Below are positions 25,652 through 35,362 of a stretch of DNA of 64,000 nt, piece by piece; the first letter of the stretch is position 1; the number at the start of each line of letters is the position of its first letter. Source of the DNA: Rhizobium leucaenae USDA 9039 (GTDB taxonomy: Bacteria; Pseudomonadota; Alphaproteobacteria; Rhizobiales; Rhizobiaceae); assembly GCF_000426285.1 (NCBI RefSeq), contig NZ_AUFB01000004.1:186001-250000 (forward strand), in the 5' to 3' direction. The notes under the pieces are model-generated. The model did not search any database and was not told the DNA's origin. It saw nothing but the letters and a program-made list of their open reading frames with translations. A program made the position numbers and the translations under genes.

Positions 25652-25897
25652 TTGGCCAGCATAACGATCCGCAATATCGACGATCATCTAAAGGCGCGAC
25701 TGCGCATTCGTGCGGCGGCACATGGGAGGTCAATGGAGGACGAGGCACGCGACATCCTACGGGCGGCGTTGTCGACAGCGGAAAAGCGGCAGCCAAATTT
25801 GGCGGAGGCAATTCGCCGTCGCATGGCTGCAACTGGCGGTGTCATATTGGAGATCGCGCCACGCGAACCAAGCCGACCCGTCGAACTTGATCCATAA
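25652..25897 (+). CDS. FitA/VapB-type ribbon-helix-helix antitoxin
   Basis: 81 residues. Translation most likely begins at TTG 25652, giving MASITIRNIDDHLKARLRIR, which matches the FitA-family start precisely; GGAGA lies 6-10 nt upstream. Residues 2-45 form the RHH DNA-binding unit (ITIRNIDD strand, then the HGRSMEDEARDILRAAL helix), and the C-terminal part (LAEAIRRRMAATGG to EPSRPVELDP) is the toxin-binding tail. In intact systems a PIN-domain FitB toxin gene overlaps or directly follows. Here only the last 37 codons of such a toxin remain (25900-26013), so this looks like an orphan antitoxin that keeps its operator. It may repress itself or neutralise a related toxin elsewhere. Confidence 0.8.
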   Translation: MASITIRNIDDHLKARLRIRAAAHGRSMEDEARDILRAALSTAEKRQPNLAEAIRRRMAATGGVILEIAPREPSRPVELDP

Positions 25898-25899
25898 TC

Positions 25900-26013
25900 A
25901 TACTCGATGCAGCCATCGCGGCATCACGAGGAGCAACGCTGGCCACACGCAACGTGCCGGATTTTCTCGACACCGGAATTGCGGTCATCAACCGGTGGGA
26001 CCATCGCGGTTGA
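25900..26013 (+). pseudogene. Remnant of a FitB/VapC PIN-domain toxin (C-terminal 37 codons)
   Basis: Directly after the antitoxin stop, one frame reads ILDAAIAASRGATLATRNVP then DFLDTGIAVINRWDHRG and TGA at 26011-26013. This is the end of a PIN toxin: the DA-x-IAA, GATLATRNVPDF and GIAVIN-x-W blocks carry the last acidic residues of the active site and the final strand. No start codon, and none of the first 90-100 residues with the other catalytic acids, are present, so the toxin is deleted, probably by a single deletion joining its 3' end to the antitoxin stop. Confidence 0.75.
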
Positions 26014-26030
26014 TCAGCCCTATCGCCTAC

Positions 26031-29000
26031 TCAAGTCGACGTCGAGGATATCGGCGTCTGTACTTGTTGCTTGGTCGACCACCTGCTGTGTAGCTTGGCC
26101 AGCATCAGGTAGATGATCGGCGTCGTGTAGAGCGTCAGGACCTGCGAGACGATCAGGCCGCCGACGATGGTGATGCCGAGCGGACGGCGGAGTTCTGCGC
26201 CGGGACCGGTGGCGATGATCAGCGGGATGGCGCCCATCAGAGCGGCGAGCGTCGTCATCAGGATCGGACGGAAGCGTTTCAGGCAGGCTTCATAGATCGC
26301 CTCTTCCGATGGCAGGCCGAGCTTGCGTTCGCCCTGCAGCGCAAAATCCACCATCATGATGCCGTTCTTCTTGACGATGCCGATCAGGAGGATGATGCCG
26401 ATGAAGGCGATGATCGTCAGTTCCGTGCCGCTGATGACCAGCGCCAGCAGCGCGCCGAGACCGGCCGATGGCAGCGTCGAGATGATCGTCAGCGGATGCG
26501 CCAGGCTTTCGTAAAGAATTCCAAGCACGATATAGACCGTTAGCAGCGCCGCCAGGAGCAACAGAGGCTGGCTGCTCGTCGATTGCGTAATGCTGGCGGC
26601 GTCGCCGGCAAAATCCGCATGCAACGTATCCGGCAGATGCATTTGCAGCACTGCCTGTTGAATGGCATCGTTTGCAGCTTCCAGTGTCGTGTTGAGCGCC
26701 AGATTGTAGGAGATGGTCACGGACGGGTATTGCCCCTGATGATTGACCACGAGCGGTGCGAGCGTCCGGTCGACCGAGGCCACGGCACTAAGCGGAATCT
26801 GAATGCCACCCGACGCTGGCACGTAAAGCTTGGAGATATCATTGGGATCGCGGGCATAGCTGGGATCCGCCTCCAGCACGACGCGATATTGATTGCGCTG
26901 CGTATAGATGGTCGACACTTGCCGCTGCGCAAAAGCGTTGTTGAGCGCCGCGTCGATCGACTGAATGCTGACACCGAGCCGCGAGGCTTCACCGCGATTG
27001 ATGTTGACTGTCGCCTGCAAGCCGTTCGGCTGTCGGTCGGTGGCGACATCGGTCAGCCCCGGCAACGTCTGCAGACGTGCGAGCACTTTCGGCGCCCAAT
27101 CCACCAGCTCGTCGTAATTCGCGCCCCAGAGCGTGAACTGATATTGCGACTGCGATTGGCGGCCGCCGGCGCGGATATCGCCCGGCGAAAACAGGAATGT
27201 GCTGAGGCCGGGAATGGCCATCAGTTGCTTGCGCAGCCGGTCTATCACCTCGGCCGTCGAGACGCGTTCCGATGCCGGCTTCAGCGAAATGAACAATTGC
27301 CCGCGATTGACCGAACTGGAAAAACCGCCACCGCCGACGGACGAGCCGACACCGGAGACGGCAGGATCCCTGACCACCATATCGGCTGCCTGCTGCTGCA
27401 GCTTGACCATGGCGGGATAGGAAATATCGGTCGCCGCCTGCGTGCCGCCCTGGATGAAGCCGGTATCATCCTGCGGAATGAAACCCTTCGGTACCTTGAC
27501 ATAGAGATAGACGGACATGACGACGCAAGCGAGGATGACGAGGACGGAAAGTACCCGGTGATAAAGCACCGCCTTTAGTGTCCGGCCGTAGAAACTGGTG
27601 ATCGCGCCGAGCGTCCCTTCGATGATCCGGCCGAACAGGCCTGGTTGGGCCTCCATGTCGCGCGCCCGCAGCCGGTGGCCGCAGATCATCGGTGTCAGAG
27701 TCAAGGACACCAGGGTCGAAAAGACGATGGTGAAACCGAGCGTCAGCGAGAAAGTCTGGAAGAAGCGGCCGACGATACCGCCCATGAAGAACAGGGGAAT
27801 GAAAGCGGCAAGCAATGAGAGGCTGATCGAAACGACGGTAAAGCCGATTTGTTTCGCGCCTTCGAGTGCGGCCCGCATCGGTTTCATGCCGGTTTCGAGA
27901 TTGGCATAGATGTTCTCGATCATCACGATGGCATCGTCAACGACGAAGCCGACGGACACGGCGAGCGCCATCAGCGACAGATTGTCGATCGACAGCCCGA
28001 AGAGCCACATGGCGGCAAAAGTGCCGCAGAGCGACAATGGCACGGTGACCCCGGCTGCGAAGGTGGTCGTCGCGCGCCGTAGGAAGACGAAGACCACGGC
28101 CATGACCAGGCAGATGGTGGCGAGCAGCGTCCATTGCATGTCGGTGACGCTGGCATGGATCGTCGTGGTGCGGTCGGAAAGAACCGCGATGTGGACACCG
28201 GACGGAATGAGGCTTTGCAATTCGGGGATCAGCGCCTTGACGCCATCGACGGCGGCAATGACGTTGGCGTCCGCTTCCTTGGTGATGTTGAGCAGCACCG
28301 CCGGTTTGCCGTCATACCAGGCATCCGAGCGGCTGTTGCGCACGCCGGGCTCCACCGTGGCGATATCGGAGAGGCGAACGGCCGTGCCGTCGCCGCTGTG
28401 CACGATAATCCGGCCATAATCCTCCGGCGTCCGCAGTTGACCGTTCATGGAAATGGAAAAGGCGGCGCTGTTGCCGTCGATCGAACCGATGGGGCCGAGC
28501 ACGTTGGCATTGACGATTGCCGTGCGGATGCTGTCCAGCGACAGGCCCATGGCGGAGAGCCTGTCGGGATCGAGCCTGACACGCACGGCCGGCTGGTCCG
28601 CGCCGCTGACGGTAACGCCGCCGACGCCGTCCACCTGCGAGATGCGCTGCACCACCACGGTATCGGCAGCGTCATAAATGGCGCTCGGCGACACATTGTC
28701 CGATGTCAGCGCCAGGATCAGCACGGGCGCCGCGGCCGGGTTGATCTTGCGGAAGGACGGCAGGGTCGGCAGATCGCCGGGCAGATCGGTAGCAGCCGCG
28801 TTCAGCGCTGCCTGCACGTCCTGCGCCGCCCCGTCGACGCTGCGCGACAGATCGAATTGTGCGACGATGCTGCTTGATCCGAGCGAACTGACCGAGGTTA
28901 ACTGCGTGATGCCGGCGATGGTGCCGAGATGCCGCTCGAGCGGAGCTGCGACGCTTGCCGCCATGCTGGCTGGGTCGGCGCCGGGACGGCTGGCGGAAAC

Positions 29001-29138
29001 GACGATCGTCGGCAGATCGACGGTCGGCAGGCTTGCAACAGGCAGGAAACGATAGGACACGATGCCGAGGATCATCAACCCGATCGCCAGAAGCGTCGTC
29101 CCGACGGGACGTTTGATGAACGGCTCGGAGAGGTTCAT
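26031..29138 (-). CDS. RND efflux permease, MdtC-like
   Basis: 1035 residues, last gene of an MdtABC-like operon; its ATG overlaps the MdtB-like stop by 4 bp. It starts MNLSEPFIKRPVGTTLLAIG and has the RND repeat layout with 12 helices. TM4 carries the Asp pair in VGFVVDDAIVMIENIYANLE, and the TM10 region has the conserved Lys in IGIVKKNGIMMVDFALQGER. The periplasmic entry segment LPTVDLPTIVVSASRPGADP and the FKKI-free FRKINPAAAPVLIL block are characteristic of the MdtB/MdtC pair, which work as a mixed trimer for bile-salt- and novobiocin-like compounds in enterobacteria. Substrates here are unknown. It ends only 17 bp after the toxin remnant on the other strand. Confidence 0.9.
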   Translation of the reverse strand: MNLSEPFIKRPVGTTLLAIGLMILGIVSYRFLPVASLPTVDLPTIVVSASRPGADPASMAASVAAPLERHLGTIAGITQLTSVSSLGSSSIVAQFDLSRSVDGAAQDVQAALNAAATDLPGDLPTLPSFRKINPAAAPVLILALTSDNVSPSAIYDAADTVVVQRISQVDGVGGVTVSGADQPAVRVRLDPDRLSAMGLSLDSIRTAIVNANVLGPIGSIDGNSAAFSISMNGQLRTPEDYGRIIVHSGDGTAVRLSDIATVEPGVRNSRSDAWYDGKPAVLLNITKEADANVIAAVDGVKALIPELQSLIPSGVHIAVLSDRTTTIHASVTDMQWTLLATICLVMAVVFVFLRRATTTFAAGVTVPLSLCGTFAAMWLFGLSIDNLSLMALAVSVGFVVDDAIVMIENIYANLETGMKPMRAALEGAKQIGFTVVSISLSLLAAFIPLFFMGGIVGRFFQTFSLTLGFTIVFSTLVSLTLTPMICGHRLRARDMEAQPGLFGRIIEGTLGAITSFYGRTLKAVLYHRVLSVLVILACVVMSVYLYVKVPKGFIPQDDTGFIQGGTQAATDISYPAMVKLQQQAADMVVRDPAVSGVGSSVGGGGFSSSVNRGQLFISLKPASERVSTAEVIDRLRKQLMAIPGLSTFLFSPGDIRAGGRQSQSQYQFTLWGANYDELVDWAPKVLARLQTLPGLTDVATDRQPNGLQATVNINRGEASRLGVSIQSIDAALNNAFAQRQVSTIYTQRNQYRVVLEADPSYARDPNDISKLYVPASGGIQIPLSAVASVDRTLAPLVVNHQGQYPSVTISYNLALNTTLEAANDAIQQAVLQMHLPDTLHADFAGDAASITQSTSSQPLLLLAALLTVYIVLGILYESLAHPLTIISTLPSAGLGALLALVISGTELTIIAFIGIILLIGIVKKNGIMMVDFALQGERKLGLPSEEAIYEACLKRFRPILMTTLAALMGAIPLIIATGPGAELRRPLGITIVGGLIVSQVLTLYTTPIIYLMLAKLHSRWSTKQQVQTPISSTST

Positions 29139-32100
29139 GTCCCGCCACCCGCAACTTCGTCCAGTTCCGGAGCCGGCGTGCCGGTCGGGCGTCCGACGAT
29201 CCGAGCGCGCAGGCTTTCGAAAGCGAGATAGATCACCGGCGTCGTATAGAGCGTCAGAAGCTGCGACAGCACCAGGCCGCCGATGATGGTGATGCCGAGC
29301 GGGATGCGCAGCTCCGCTCCTGTGCCCTGCGCCAACGCCAATGGCAGCGCGCCGAAGAGAGCGGCGAGCGTCGTCATCATGATCGGGCGGAACCGCAGGA
29401 TCGAGGCTTTCAGGATAGCCTCGCGCGGCGCCAGCCCCTCCTTGCGTTCGGCCTCCAGCGCAAAGTCGATCATCATGATCGCGTTCTTCTTGACGATACC
29501 CATCAGCAGCACGATGCCGATGAGCGCGATGATCGACAGGTCCTGGCCGAACAGCATCAGCGCCAGCAGCGCGCCGACGCCCGCCGACGGCAGGGTCGAC
29601 AGGATCGTCACGGGATGCACGGCGCTCTCGTAAAGCAGACCGAGGACAATATAGATCGTCACAACAGCCGCCAGGATCAGCCAGGGCTCGCCGGCAAGCG
29701 ACGAGGCGAATTCCTCTGCATCGCCCGAATAATTGCGTTGGATCGTACTTGGCATGCCGATATCACGCTCGGCCGCCTGGACCTCCGTAACGGCTTCGCT
29801 GAGCGACGCACCCTTGGCGAGATCGAAACTGAGGGTCACGGCCGGGAACTGTTCGTCATGGCTGATGACCAGCGGCGCCGTCATGAACGAAGCCGTCGTA
29901 AACGCATTGAGCGGCACCTGCGTATCGCCGGCGCCGGCGACATAAAGCTTATCGAGCGATTTCGGGTCCGACTGATATTGCGGCGCGGCCTCGAGGATGA
30001 CGCGGTACTGATTGGCCTGACCATAGATCGTTGCGATCTGGCGCTGGCCGAAAGCATCGTTCAGCGTGTCACTGACTGCCTGCATCGAGACACCGAGTCG
30101 CGAGGCGGTTTCTCGGTCGACATTGACGAAGATGCGGCCGCCGCCCATCTCGACCTCGGAGGCGACATCGATCAGCTTCGGGCTTTGCTGCAGCCGCTGC
30201 GCCAGTTTCTCCGCCCAGTCCACCACGGTCGCCGTATCCGTACCGGTCAGCGTATATTGATAGGGCGCGCGGCTGACCCGCGTGCTGATCGAGATATCGC
30301 GCACGCTCTGGAAGGTGACGTGGATGCCGGGCAGATCGGCCACTTCGTCACGCATGCGGTCGATGATATCGGCCGCCGACGCCACGCGTTGGCTTCTGGG
30401 CTTCAATACGAGGCTGAGATTGCCGGTATTAAGCGTCAGGTTGCTGGCGCTGGTGCCGATGACCGAAACGACACCTCTTACGTCGGGATCGCGACGGAGC
30501 CGCTCGGCCACCGTTTCCTGCGTCTGCTTCATCGCTTCGAAGGAGGTGGTCGGTTCCGTCTCGACGACGGCGGTAATCAAGCCGGTGTCCTGCGCCGGCA
30601 GAAAGCCTTTCGGGATAATGACGTAAAGCGCGATCGTCGCGGCAAGCGTCACCACCGTGATCAGCAGCATGAGCGCGCTGCGGTCCACCGCCCAGACGAG
30701 ACTGCGGCGATAGCCTTCGATCAACCGCTCCATGGCGTGGTCGGCGCCGGCCAGCAAACCGCGCTGATGCTCCTTAGGTCTGCGCAGGATGCGGGCACAC
30801 ATCATCGGCGTCAAAGTCAGCGAGATCACCGCCGAGACCACCACGGCGATGGTCAGCGTCAATGCGAACTCGCGAAACATGCGCCCGACGATGCCGGTCA
30901 TGAACAGCAGCGGGATGAAGACGGCGATCAGCGAGAAGGTCAGCGAGATGATGGTGAAGCCGATCTCGCCGGCGCCTTTCAGCGCCGCCTGCATCGGGCT
31001 CTCGCCCTCCTCGATATGGCGCGCGATGTTCTCGATCATGACGATGGCGTCGTCGACGACGAAGCCGGTACCGATGGTGAGTGCCATCAGCGATAGATTA
31101 TCGAGGCTGAAGCCGGCGAACCACATGACGCCGAAAGTCGCGATCAGCGACAGCGGCAAGGCAACGCCGGCGATGAAGGTCGCCGTCACCGTCCTCAGGA
31201 ACAACAGAACCACGAGGATAACCAGGCCGATGCTGATGACGAGCGTCCATTGCACGTCATGGATCGAAGCGCGGATCGTCTCGGTGCGGTCGTTGACGAT
31301 GTCCAGTGAGATACCGGCCGGCAGCGCCTGCTTTAGCCGCGGAAGCTGCTTCTGCACGCCCTCGACGGTCTGAATGACGTTGGCGCCCGGCTGGCGCATG
31401 ATGTCGAGGATGACAGCCGGCTGGCCCTGATACCAGGCGCCCACACGGTTGTTCTCCAGCCCTTCGACGACGGTGGCGACGTCCTTCAACTGTACCGGCG
31501 CATTGTTGCGATAGGCGACGATGACGGATTTGTAGATGTTGGGATCGATGATCTGGTCGTTGGCGGCAAGCGTGAAGCTCTGCTGCGTGCCGTCGAGCGC
31601 GCCTTTGGCGCCGGCAACGCTGGCATTGGTGATCGCAGTGCGCAGATCCTCCAGTGCCAGACCATAGGAGGCAAGCCTCGGAAGATCGGCCTGGATGCGG
31701 ATCGCCGGCTTGACGCCGCCCTGAATGTTGACGTCGCCGACCCCTGTGACTTCGCTCAGCCGCTGCGCCATCATCGTATCGGCGAAATCGCTGAGTTCGC
31801 GGATCGAATAGCTATTGGAGCGCAACGCCAGCGTGACGATCGGCGTATCGGCCGGGTTCACCTTCGAATAGGTCGGCGGATAGGGCAGCGTGCGCGGCAA
31901 TGTCGAACCGGCGGCATTGATCGCCGCTTGAACGTCCTGGGCCGCGCCGTCGATATCGCGGCCGAGATCAAACTGCAGGGTGATCTGGCTGATGCCGAAG
32001 GCGCTCGACGATGTCATCGACGCCAGCGATGGGATCTGCCCGAGCGGTCGCTCCAGCGGCGCGGTCACCAATGCCGCCATTGTATCGGGATCGGCGCCCG

Positions 32101-32254
32101 GCAATTGCGTCGTCACCCGGATCGTCGGAAAATCCACCTGCGGCAGCGGTGCCACCGGCAGAAAAAGATAACCGAGAATGCCGCCCAGCAGCACCGCGAC
32201 CCCGAGAAGAGAGGTGGCGACCGGCCTGGAGATGAAGAGCGACGAGACGTTCAT
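29135..32254 (-). CDS. RND efflux permease, MdtB-like
   Basis: 1039 residues, starting MNVSSLFISRPVATSLLGVA. Motifs as in MdtB: LPQVDFPTIRVTTQLPGADP, YSKVNPADTPIVTLAL, the TM4 pair in GTGFVVDDAIVMIENIARHI and the TM10 segment GIVKKNAIMMIDFALEAERK. The gene overlaps both neighbours by 4 bp (ATGA type), which points to tight coupling and a fixed subunit ratio, in line with the 2:1 MdtB:MdtC trimers known from E. coli. It should form the proton-driven inner-membrane pump together with the MdtC-like protein. Closely similar to its partner along the whole length, the pair having arisen from an old duplication common to all mdtBC operons. Confidence 0.9.
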   Translation of the reverse strand: MNVSSLFISRPVATSLLGVAVLLGGILGYLFLPVAPLPQVDFPTIRVTTQLPGADPDTMAALVTAPLERPLGQIPSLASMTSSSAFGISQITLQFDLGRDIDGAAQDVQAAINAAGSTLPRTLPYPPTYSKVNPADTPIVTLALRSNSYSIRELSDFADTMMAQRLSEVTGVGDVNIQGGVKPAIRIQADLPRLASYGLALEDLRTAITNASVAGAKGALDGTQQSFTLAANDQIIDPNIYKSVIVAYRNNAPVQLKDVATVVEGLENNRVGAWYQGQPAVILDIMRQPGANVIQTVEGVQKQLPRLKQALPAGISLDIVNDRTETIRASIHDVQWTLVISIGLVILVVLLFLRTVTATFIAGVALPLSLIATFGVMWFAGFSLDNLSLMALTIGTGFVVDDAIVMIENIARHIEEGESPMQAALKGAGEIGFTIISLTFSLIAVFIPLLFMTGIVGRMFREFALTLTIAVVVSAVISLTLTPMMCARILRRPKEHQRGLLAGADHAMERLIEGYRRSLVWAVDRSALMLLITVVTLAATIALYVIIPKGFLPAQDTGLITAVVETEPTTSFEAMKQTQETVAERLRRDPDVRGVVSVIGTSASNLTLNTGNLSLVLKPRSQRVASAADIIDRMRDEVADLPGIHVTFQSVRDISISTRVSRAPYQYTLTGTDTATVVDWAEKLAQRLQQSPKLIDVASEVEMGGGRIFVNVDRETASRLGVSMQAVSDTLNDAFGQRQIATIYGQANQYRVILEAAPQYQSDPKSLDKLYVAGAGDTQVPLNAFTTASFMTAPLVISHDEQFPAVTLSFDLAKGASLSEAVTEVQAAERDIGMPSTIQRNYSGDAEEFASSLAGEPWLILAAVVTIYIVLGLLYESAVHPVTILSTLPSAGVGALLALMLFGQDLSIIALIGIVLLMGIVKKNAIMMIDFALEAERKEGLAPREAILKASILRFRPIMMTTLAALFGALPLALAQGTGAELRIPLGITIIGGLVLSQLLTLYTTPVIYLAFESLRARIVGRPTGTPAPELDEVAGGGT

Positions 32255-33759
32255 TGCTGTTGCGTTGACGTGGCAGGTGGATTGGTCGAAGCGGCATCGC
32301 CCCCGCCGCTATTGGCGTTGGAATTGGCGTCATTACCGCCGGCGCCATCCGCGTTGTGTTTGCGGTGACCGCCGTTGCCCCCGCCCTGACCGTTATGCTG
32401 GCGATGCGGCCGCCGGCCATCGCCGGCCGTATTGCCGTTGGTTTGAGCCTGATCGGGTTGCGCTGCGTTTTCGGCAACCGGCTGCCCATCGACCGCCGGC
32501 GTCGTTGCAGCCGGCGCGGCCGCGCCGGCTCCGGCGGAAACCTGCACTTTCGAACCGTCCTGCAGCCGAGCAAAGCCCGTCGTCACCACCTTGTCGCCGG
32601 GGGCCAGGCCATCGGCAATGACAGCTTGTACATCATCCTGCTGGCGCACTGTTACCGGCTTCATGGAAACGGTTTGATCCTGCCGGACAACATAGACAAA
32701 GGTGCCGTTCGGCCCACGCTGCACGGCCGCGGTCGGAATGACCGTCACACCCTTTAGCGTCTCGACCAGCAGGCGGGCATTGACGAAGGCGCCAGGCCAC
32801 AGCGCCAGCTTGTCGTTCGGGAAATTGGCCTTCAGCTTCACCGTACCCGTGGTCGGATCGACCTGGTTGTCGACCACCGCCAGCGTGCCGTTGTCGATCA
32901 CCGTCTGACCATTGCTTGCAATCGCCTGGACGGAAAGCGTCCCCGTCGCGCTCGCCGCATTGACGCGGCCAAGCTGCTGCTGCGGAATGGAGAACAGCAC
33001 GGAAATCGGCTTGATCTGCGAAAGCGTCACGATGCCCGTCGCATCCGACGCGCTGACGAGATTGCCGACATCGACATTGCGGATGCCGGTGCGCCCGTCG
33101 ATCGGCGCCTTGATCGTCGTATAGTCGAGCGTCGCCTGAGCGCTTTCGATGGCCGCTTGGTCGGACTGGATCGCCGCGGTATATTGCGCCACCTGGGATG
33201 TCGCGGTATCGACCTGCTGCTGGGTGCCGGAAGCGGTCACCACCATGCGCTGAAAACGCTCGAGATCGCGTTTCGCGCCGGCCAGCAACGCCTCATCCTG
33301 CGCCTTCTTGCCGATCGCCTGATCAAGCTGGGCCTTATAGACGGCATCGTCGATGCGAGCGATGACATCGCCCTTCTTGATGTCCTGGCCTTCCTCGAAA
33401 CCGATTTCGACCACCTTGCCGCTAACCTGAGCGCGAACCGTCACCGTGTTCAGCGCTTTCACCGAGCCGACGCCGTCGATATAAACCGGCACATCGGCGG
33501 ATTTCGCATCCGCCGCCAGCACTGGAACCGGACCGGTGAATTGCGAAAGGCTGCCGCGCCGCCGTCCGCCGCCTTGGCCAAAACCCTGGCCCTGGTTGCC
33601 ACGGCGTCCACCCTCAGCCTGGGCGTCGGGTGCCGCCGCGCTCTGGTAGCCGAGCAGGCGCTCAGCGCTGCCAAGCCAGCGCTCACGCGTCACATAGGCG
33701 CCATAAGCCACTGCGCCAATCACTGCTACCGACATCAGGACCCGAAATGTCCGAGCCAT
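32251..33759 (-). CDS. RND periplasmic adaptor, MdtA-like
   Basis: 502 residues from ATG 33759 (AAGG 7 nt upstream); a GTG at 33777 is in frame but less likely. An N-terminal membrane anchor (FRVLMSVAVIGAVAYGAYVT) is followed by a glycine/arginine/glutamine-rich linker at 55-75 (EGGRRGNQGQGFGQGGGRRR). Then come the lipoyl halves (GSVKALNTVTVRAQVSGKVV, EEGQDIKKGDVIARIDD), a coiled coil, and TIKAPIDGRTGIRNVDVGNL, a signature of MdtA. The C-terminus, past about 410, is an unusual low-complexity tail rich in Ala, Asn, Gly, His and Gln (PHRQHNGQGGGNGGHRKHNA). It is the first gene of the operon, linking the MdtBC pump to an outer-membrane channel not encoded nearby. Confidence 0.9.
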   Translation of the reverse strand: MARTFRVLMSVAVIGAVAYGAYVTRERWLGSAERLLGYQSAAAPDAQAEGGRRGNQGQGFGQGGGRRRGSLSQFTGPVPVLAADAKSADVPVYIDGVGSVKALNTVTVRAQVSGKVVEIGFEEGQDIKKGDVIARIDDAVYKAQLDQAIGKKAQDEALLAGAKRDLERFQRMVVTASGTQQQVDTATSQVAQYTAAIQSDQAAIESAQATLDYTTIKAPIDGRTGIRNVDVGNLVSASDATGIVTLSQIKPISVLFSIPQQQLGRVNAASATGTLSVQAIASNGQTVIDNGTLAVVDNQVDPTTGTVKLKANFPNDKLALWPGAFVNARLLVETLKGVTVIPTAAVQRGPNGTFVYVVRQDQTVSMKPVTVRQQDDVQAVIADGLAPGDKVVTTGFARLQDGSKVQVSAGAGAAAPAATTPAVDGQPVAENAAQPDQAQTNGNTAGDGRRPHRQHNGQGGGNGGHRKHNADGAGGNDANSNANSGGGDAASTNPPATSTQQQ

Positions 33760-34107
33760 CAACACACCTTCCTTCACAGCTCCGGCTTCAATGGTCTGCC
33801 GGTGCGATATAGGCGCGACTTTAGCTTGCAGCTCGTCGCGAAGGAATTTGGTAAGGCCATTAAATTTTGTCCATTTTTGTATGGCTTAGCGCAACAAATT
33901 GTTACATTGGACGAAAACCAGGGTTGTGGTTGCAAGTGAGGAGGCGGCAAAACACGTCCTCGCTGTCTTACAAACTCTGGGCAAAGCTTATGGTTCGAGC
34001 CGGCGCTCTTTCGCCGCTGCTGCCTTTCGCCGGAGGTGTGAGTGCCGATAAAATGGGTATCAGGCGGGCTGATCGTCCCGCAGCCGACGGGACCGCTGGG
34101 ATAGGCC
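33760..34107 (-). promoter_or_regulatory. Promoter region of the MdtABC-like operon
   Basis: 348 bp without a gene, between the MdtA-like start and the end of the amidase gene. The part 33850-33920 is A+T-rich and holds a perfect dyad AACAA-A-TTGTT at 33893-33903, about 135 bp upstream of the adaptor ATG. This is a candidate regulator site; no divergent regulator gene is present, so the controlling protein is encoded elsewhere. Confidence 0.4.
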
Positions 34108-35265
34108 TCACAGCCCTTCCAGAAGTTCCAGAAGTCCGCCATCGCTGTTGCGGCGGCCGATGATCGACAATCCTACCGGTCCGCCATCCATCTTGCCGGC
34201 CGGCATGGAAATCTGCGGCAGGCCGGCATGGCCGGCGATAGAGAGGAGGCCAAGGGCCTGCTGGCGGTAGATTTCGAATATCTCACGCGATGAATCCTTG
34301 CGTGGCGCAGGGCCTGGTGCTGTTGGGATGATGATCACCAGATCTTCAGCAAGGGCTGCGTCCATTGCCCCAGCAATCTCGCGGCGAGTGGCATCCACCC
34401 TGGCAAAGGTCTCATCGCTGACGGATCGGGCGGCGGCGAAACGCGAGGCGATATCCGGGCCGAGTTCGGCATCATGCGCCTCGACCCAGCCGCCCAACGC
34501 TTTCCATGCATCATAGCCCTGCCAGAAGCGATAAACCTCGGATCTTTCTTCCGGCCCGACGATCGGCAGCGGATTGGCAATTGTTTTGCCGAACCGCGCC
34601 GCAATCTTTTCCGCCGCCTGCCGCAGCAAAGCGGCAAGCCCCGGATCGATGCCCGTCCAGATATCCGAGGGCAGCCAGGCGACCGTAAAATCTGCCTTGC
34701 CGACAAGGCCGAGCGCGCGGCCGACACGAACCAATGTTCCGGCATCGCGCGCAAACCAGCCGAGCGTATCGAAACCCGGGCCTAGCGGCACCACGCCGCC
34801 CATGTCGATCGCCCCGTGACTGGGCCGCATGCCGAAAATGCCGTTGAAGGAGGCCGGCAGCCGCACCGAGCCGCCCGTATCCGTCCCCAACGCGAAATCC
34901 ACGAGGCCGGCCCCAACAGCCGAAGCCGAACCGGAGGAGGAACCGCCGGGCACACGGTCGGGCGCGGCGCTATTTAGCGGTGTACCGTAATGCGCATTGG
35001 TGCCCATCAGACTATAGGCAAATTCATCCATATGCGTCTTGCCGGCGAGCACTGCCCCCTCGGCCAGCAGCCGCGCGACGACAGGTGCATGCGCCGCCGC
35101 CGGGCCATGCGCCCGCCGCCAGACCGGATTGCCATTGCCGGTGATCCGCCCTTCGACATCGATATTGTCCTTGGCGGCAAAGGTCAGCCCGGCCAACGAG
35201 CCGCTATCCGCGCTGCGAACCGGTTGCGCGAAGAGCTCGATAAAGGCATTGGCGGTATCGATCAT
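34108..35265 (-). CDS. Amidase signature enzyme
   Basis: 385 residues from ATG 35265 (MIDTANAFIELFAQP); the 14-residue upstream extension lacks a ribosome-binding site. The amidase-signature catalytic triad is visible: Lys in LTFAAKDNIDVEG, the first Ser in VPGGSSSGSASAVGAGLVDF and the nucleophile Ser in ALGTDTGGSVRLPA. It hydrolyses a C-N amide bond; at 385 residues it is shorter than indoleacetamide or GatA enzymes (about 450-490) and close to the AtzE/AtzF-related short amidases. A GatA role is unlikely because no gatB/C genes adjoin. It stands alone between the MdtABC-like operon and a DUF1612-type gene, all on the minus strand. Substrate unknown. Confidence 0.85.
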   Translation of the reverse strand: MIDTANAFIELFAQPVRSADSGSLAGLTFAAKDNIDVEGRITGNGNPVWRRAHGPAAAHAPVVARLLAEGAVLAGKTHMDEFAYSLMGTNAHYGTPLNSAAPDRVPGGSSSGSASAVGAGLVDFALGTDTGGSVRLPASFNGIFGMRPSHGAIDMGGVVPLGPGFDTLGWFARDAGTLVRVGRALGLVGKADFTVAWLPSDIWTGIDPGLAALLRQAAEKIAARFGKTIANPLPIVGPEERSEVYRFWQGYDAWKALGGWVEAHDAELGPDIASRFAAARSVSDETFARVDATRREIAGAMDAALAEDLVIIIPTAPGPAPRKDSSREIFEIYRQQALGLLSIAGHAGLPQISMPAGKMDGGPVGLSIIGRRNSDGGLLELLEGL

Positions 35266-35362
35266 GGGCGGATTTCCGTGAAGGTGGGAATACCAAGCTA
35301 GTCGCATTCCGCCGCGCGGACAACGGCGCGACCTTCAGATGAGCAATCTAGAGCTCACTACA

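Noticed and set aside
29615..31096. 493-codon open frame antisense to the MdtB-like gene
   Set aside because: Shadow of the third-position GC bias; no domain features and no ribosome-binding site.
34108..35265. Amidase gene as gatA of glutamyl-tRNA amidotransferase
   Set aside because: Too short (385 residues) and no gatB or gatC nearby; the general amidase-signature call is safer.
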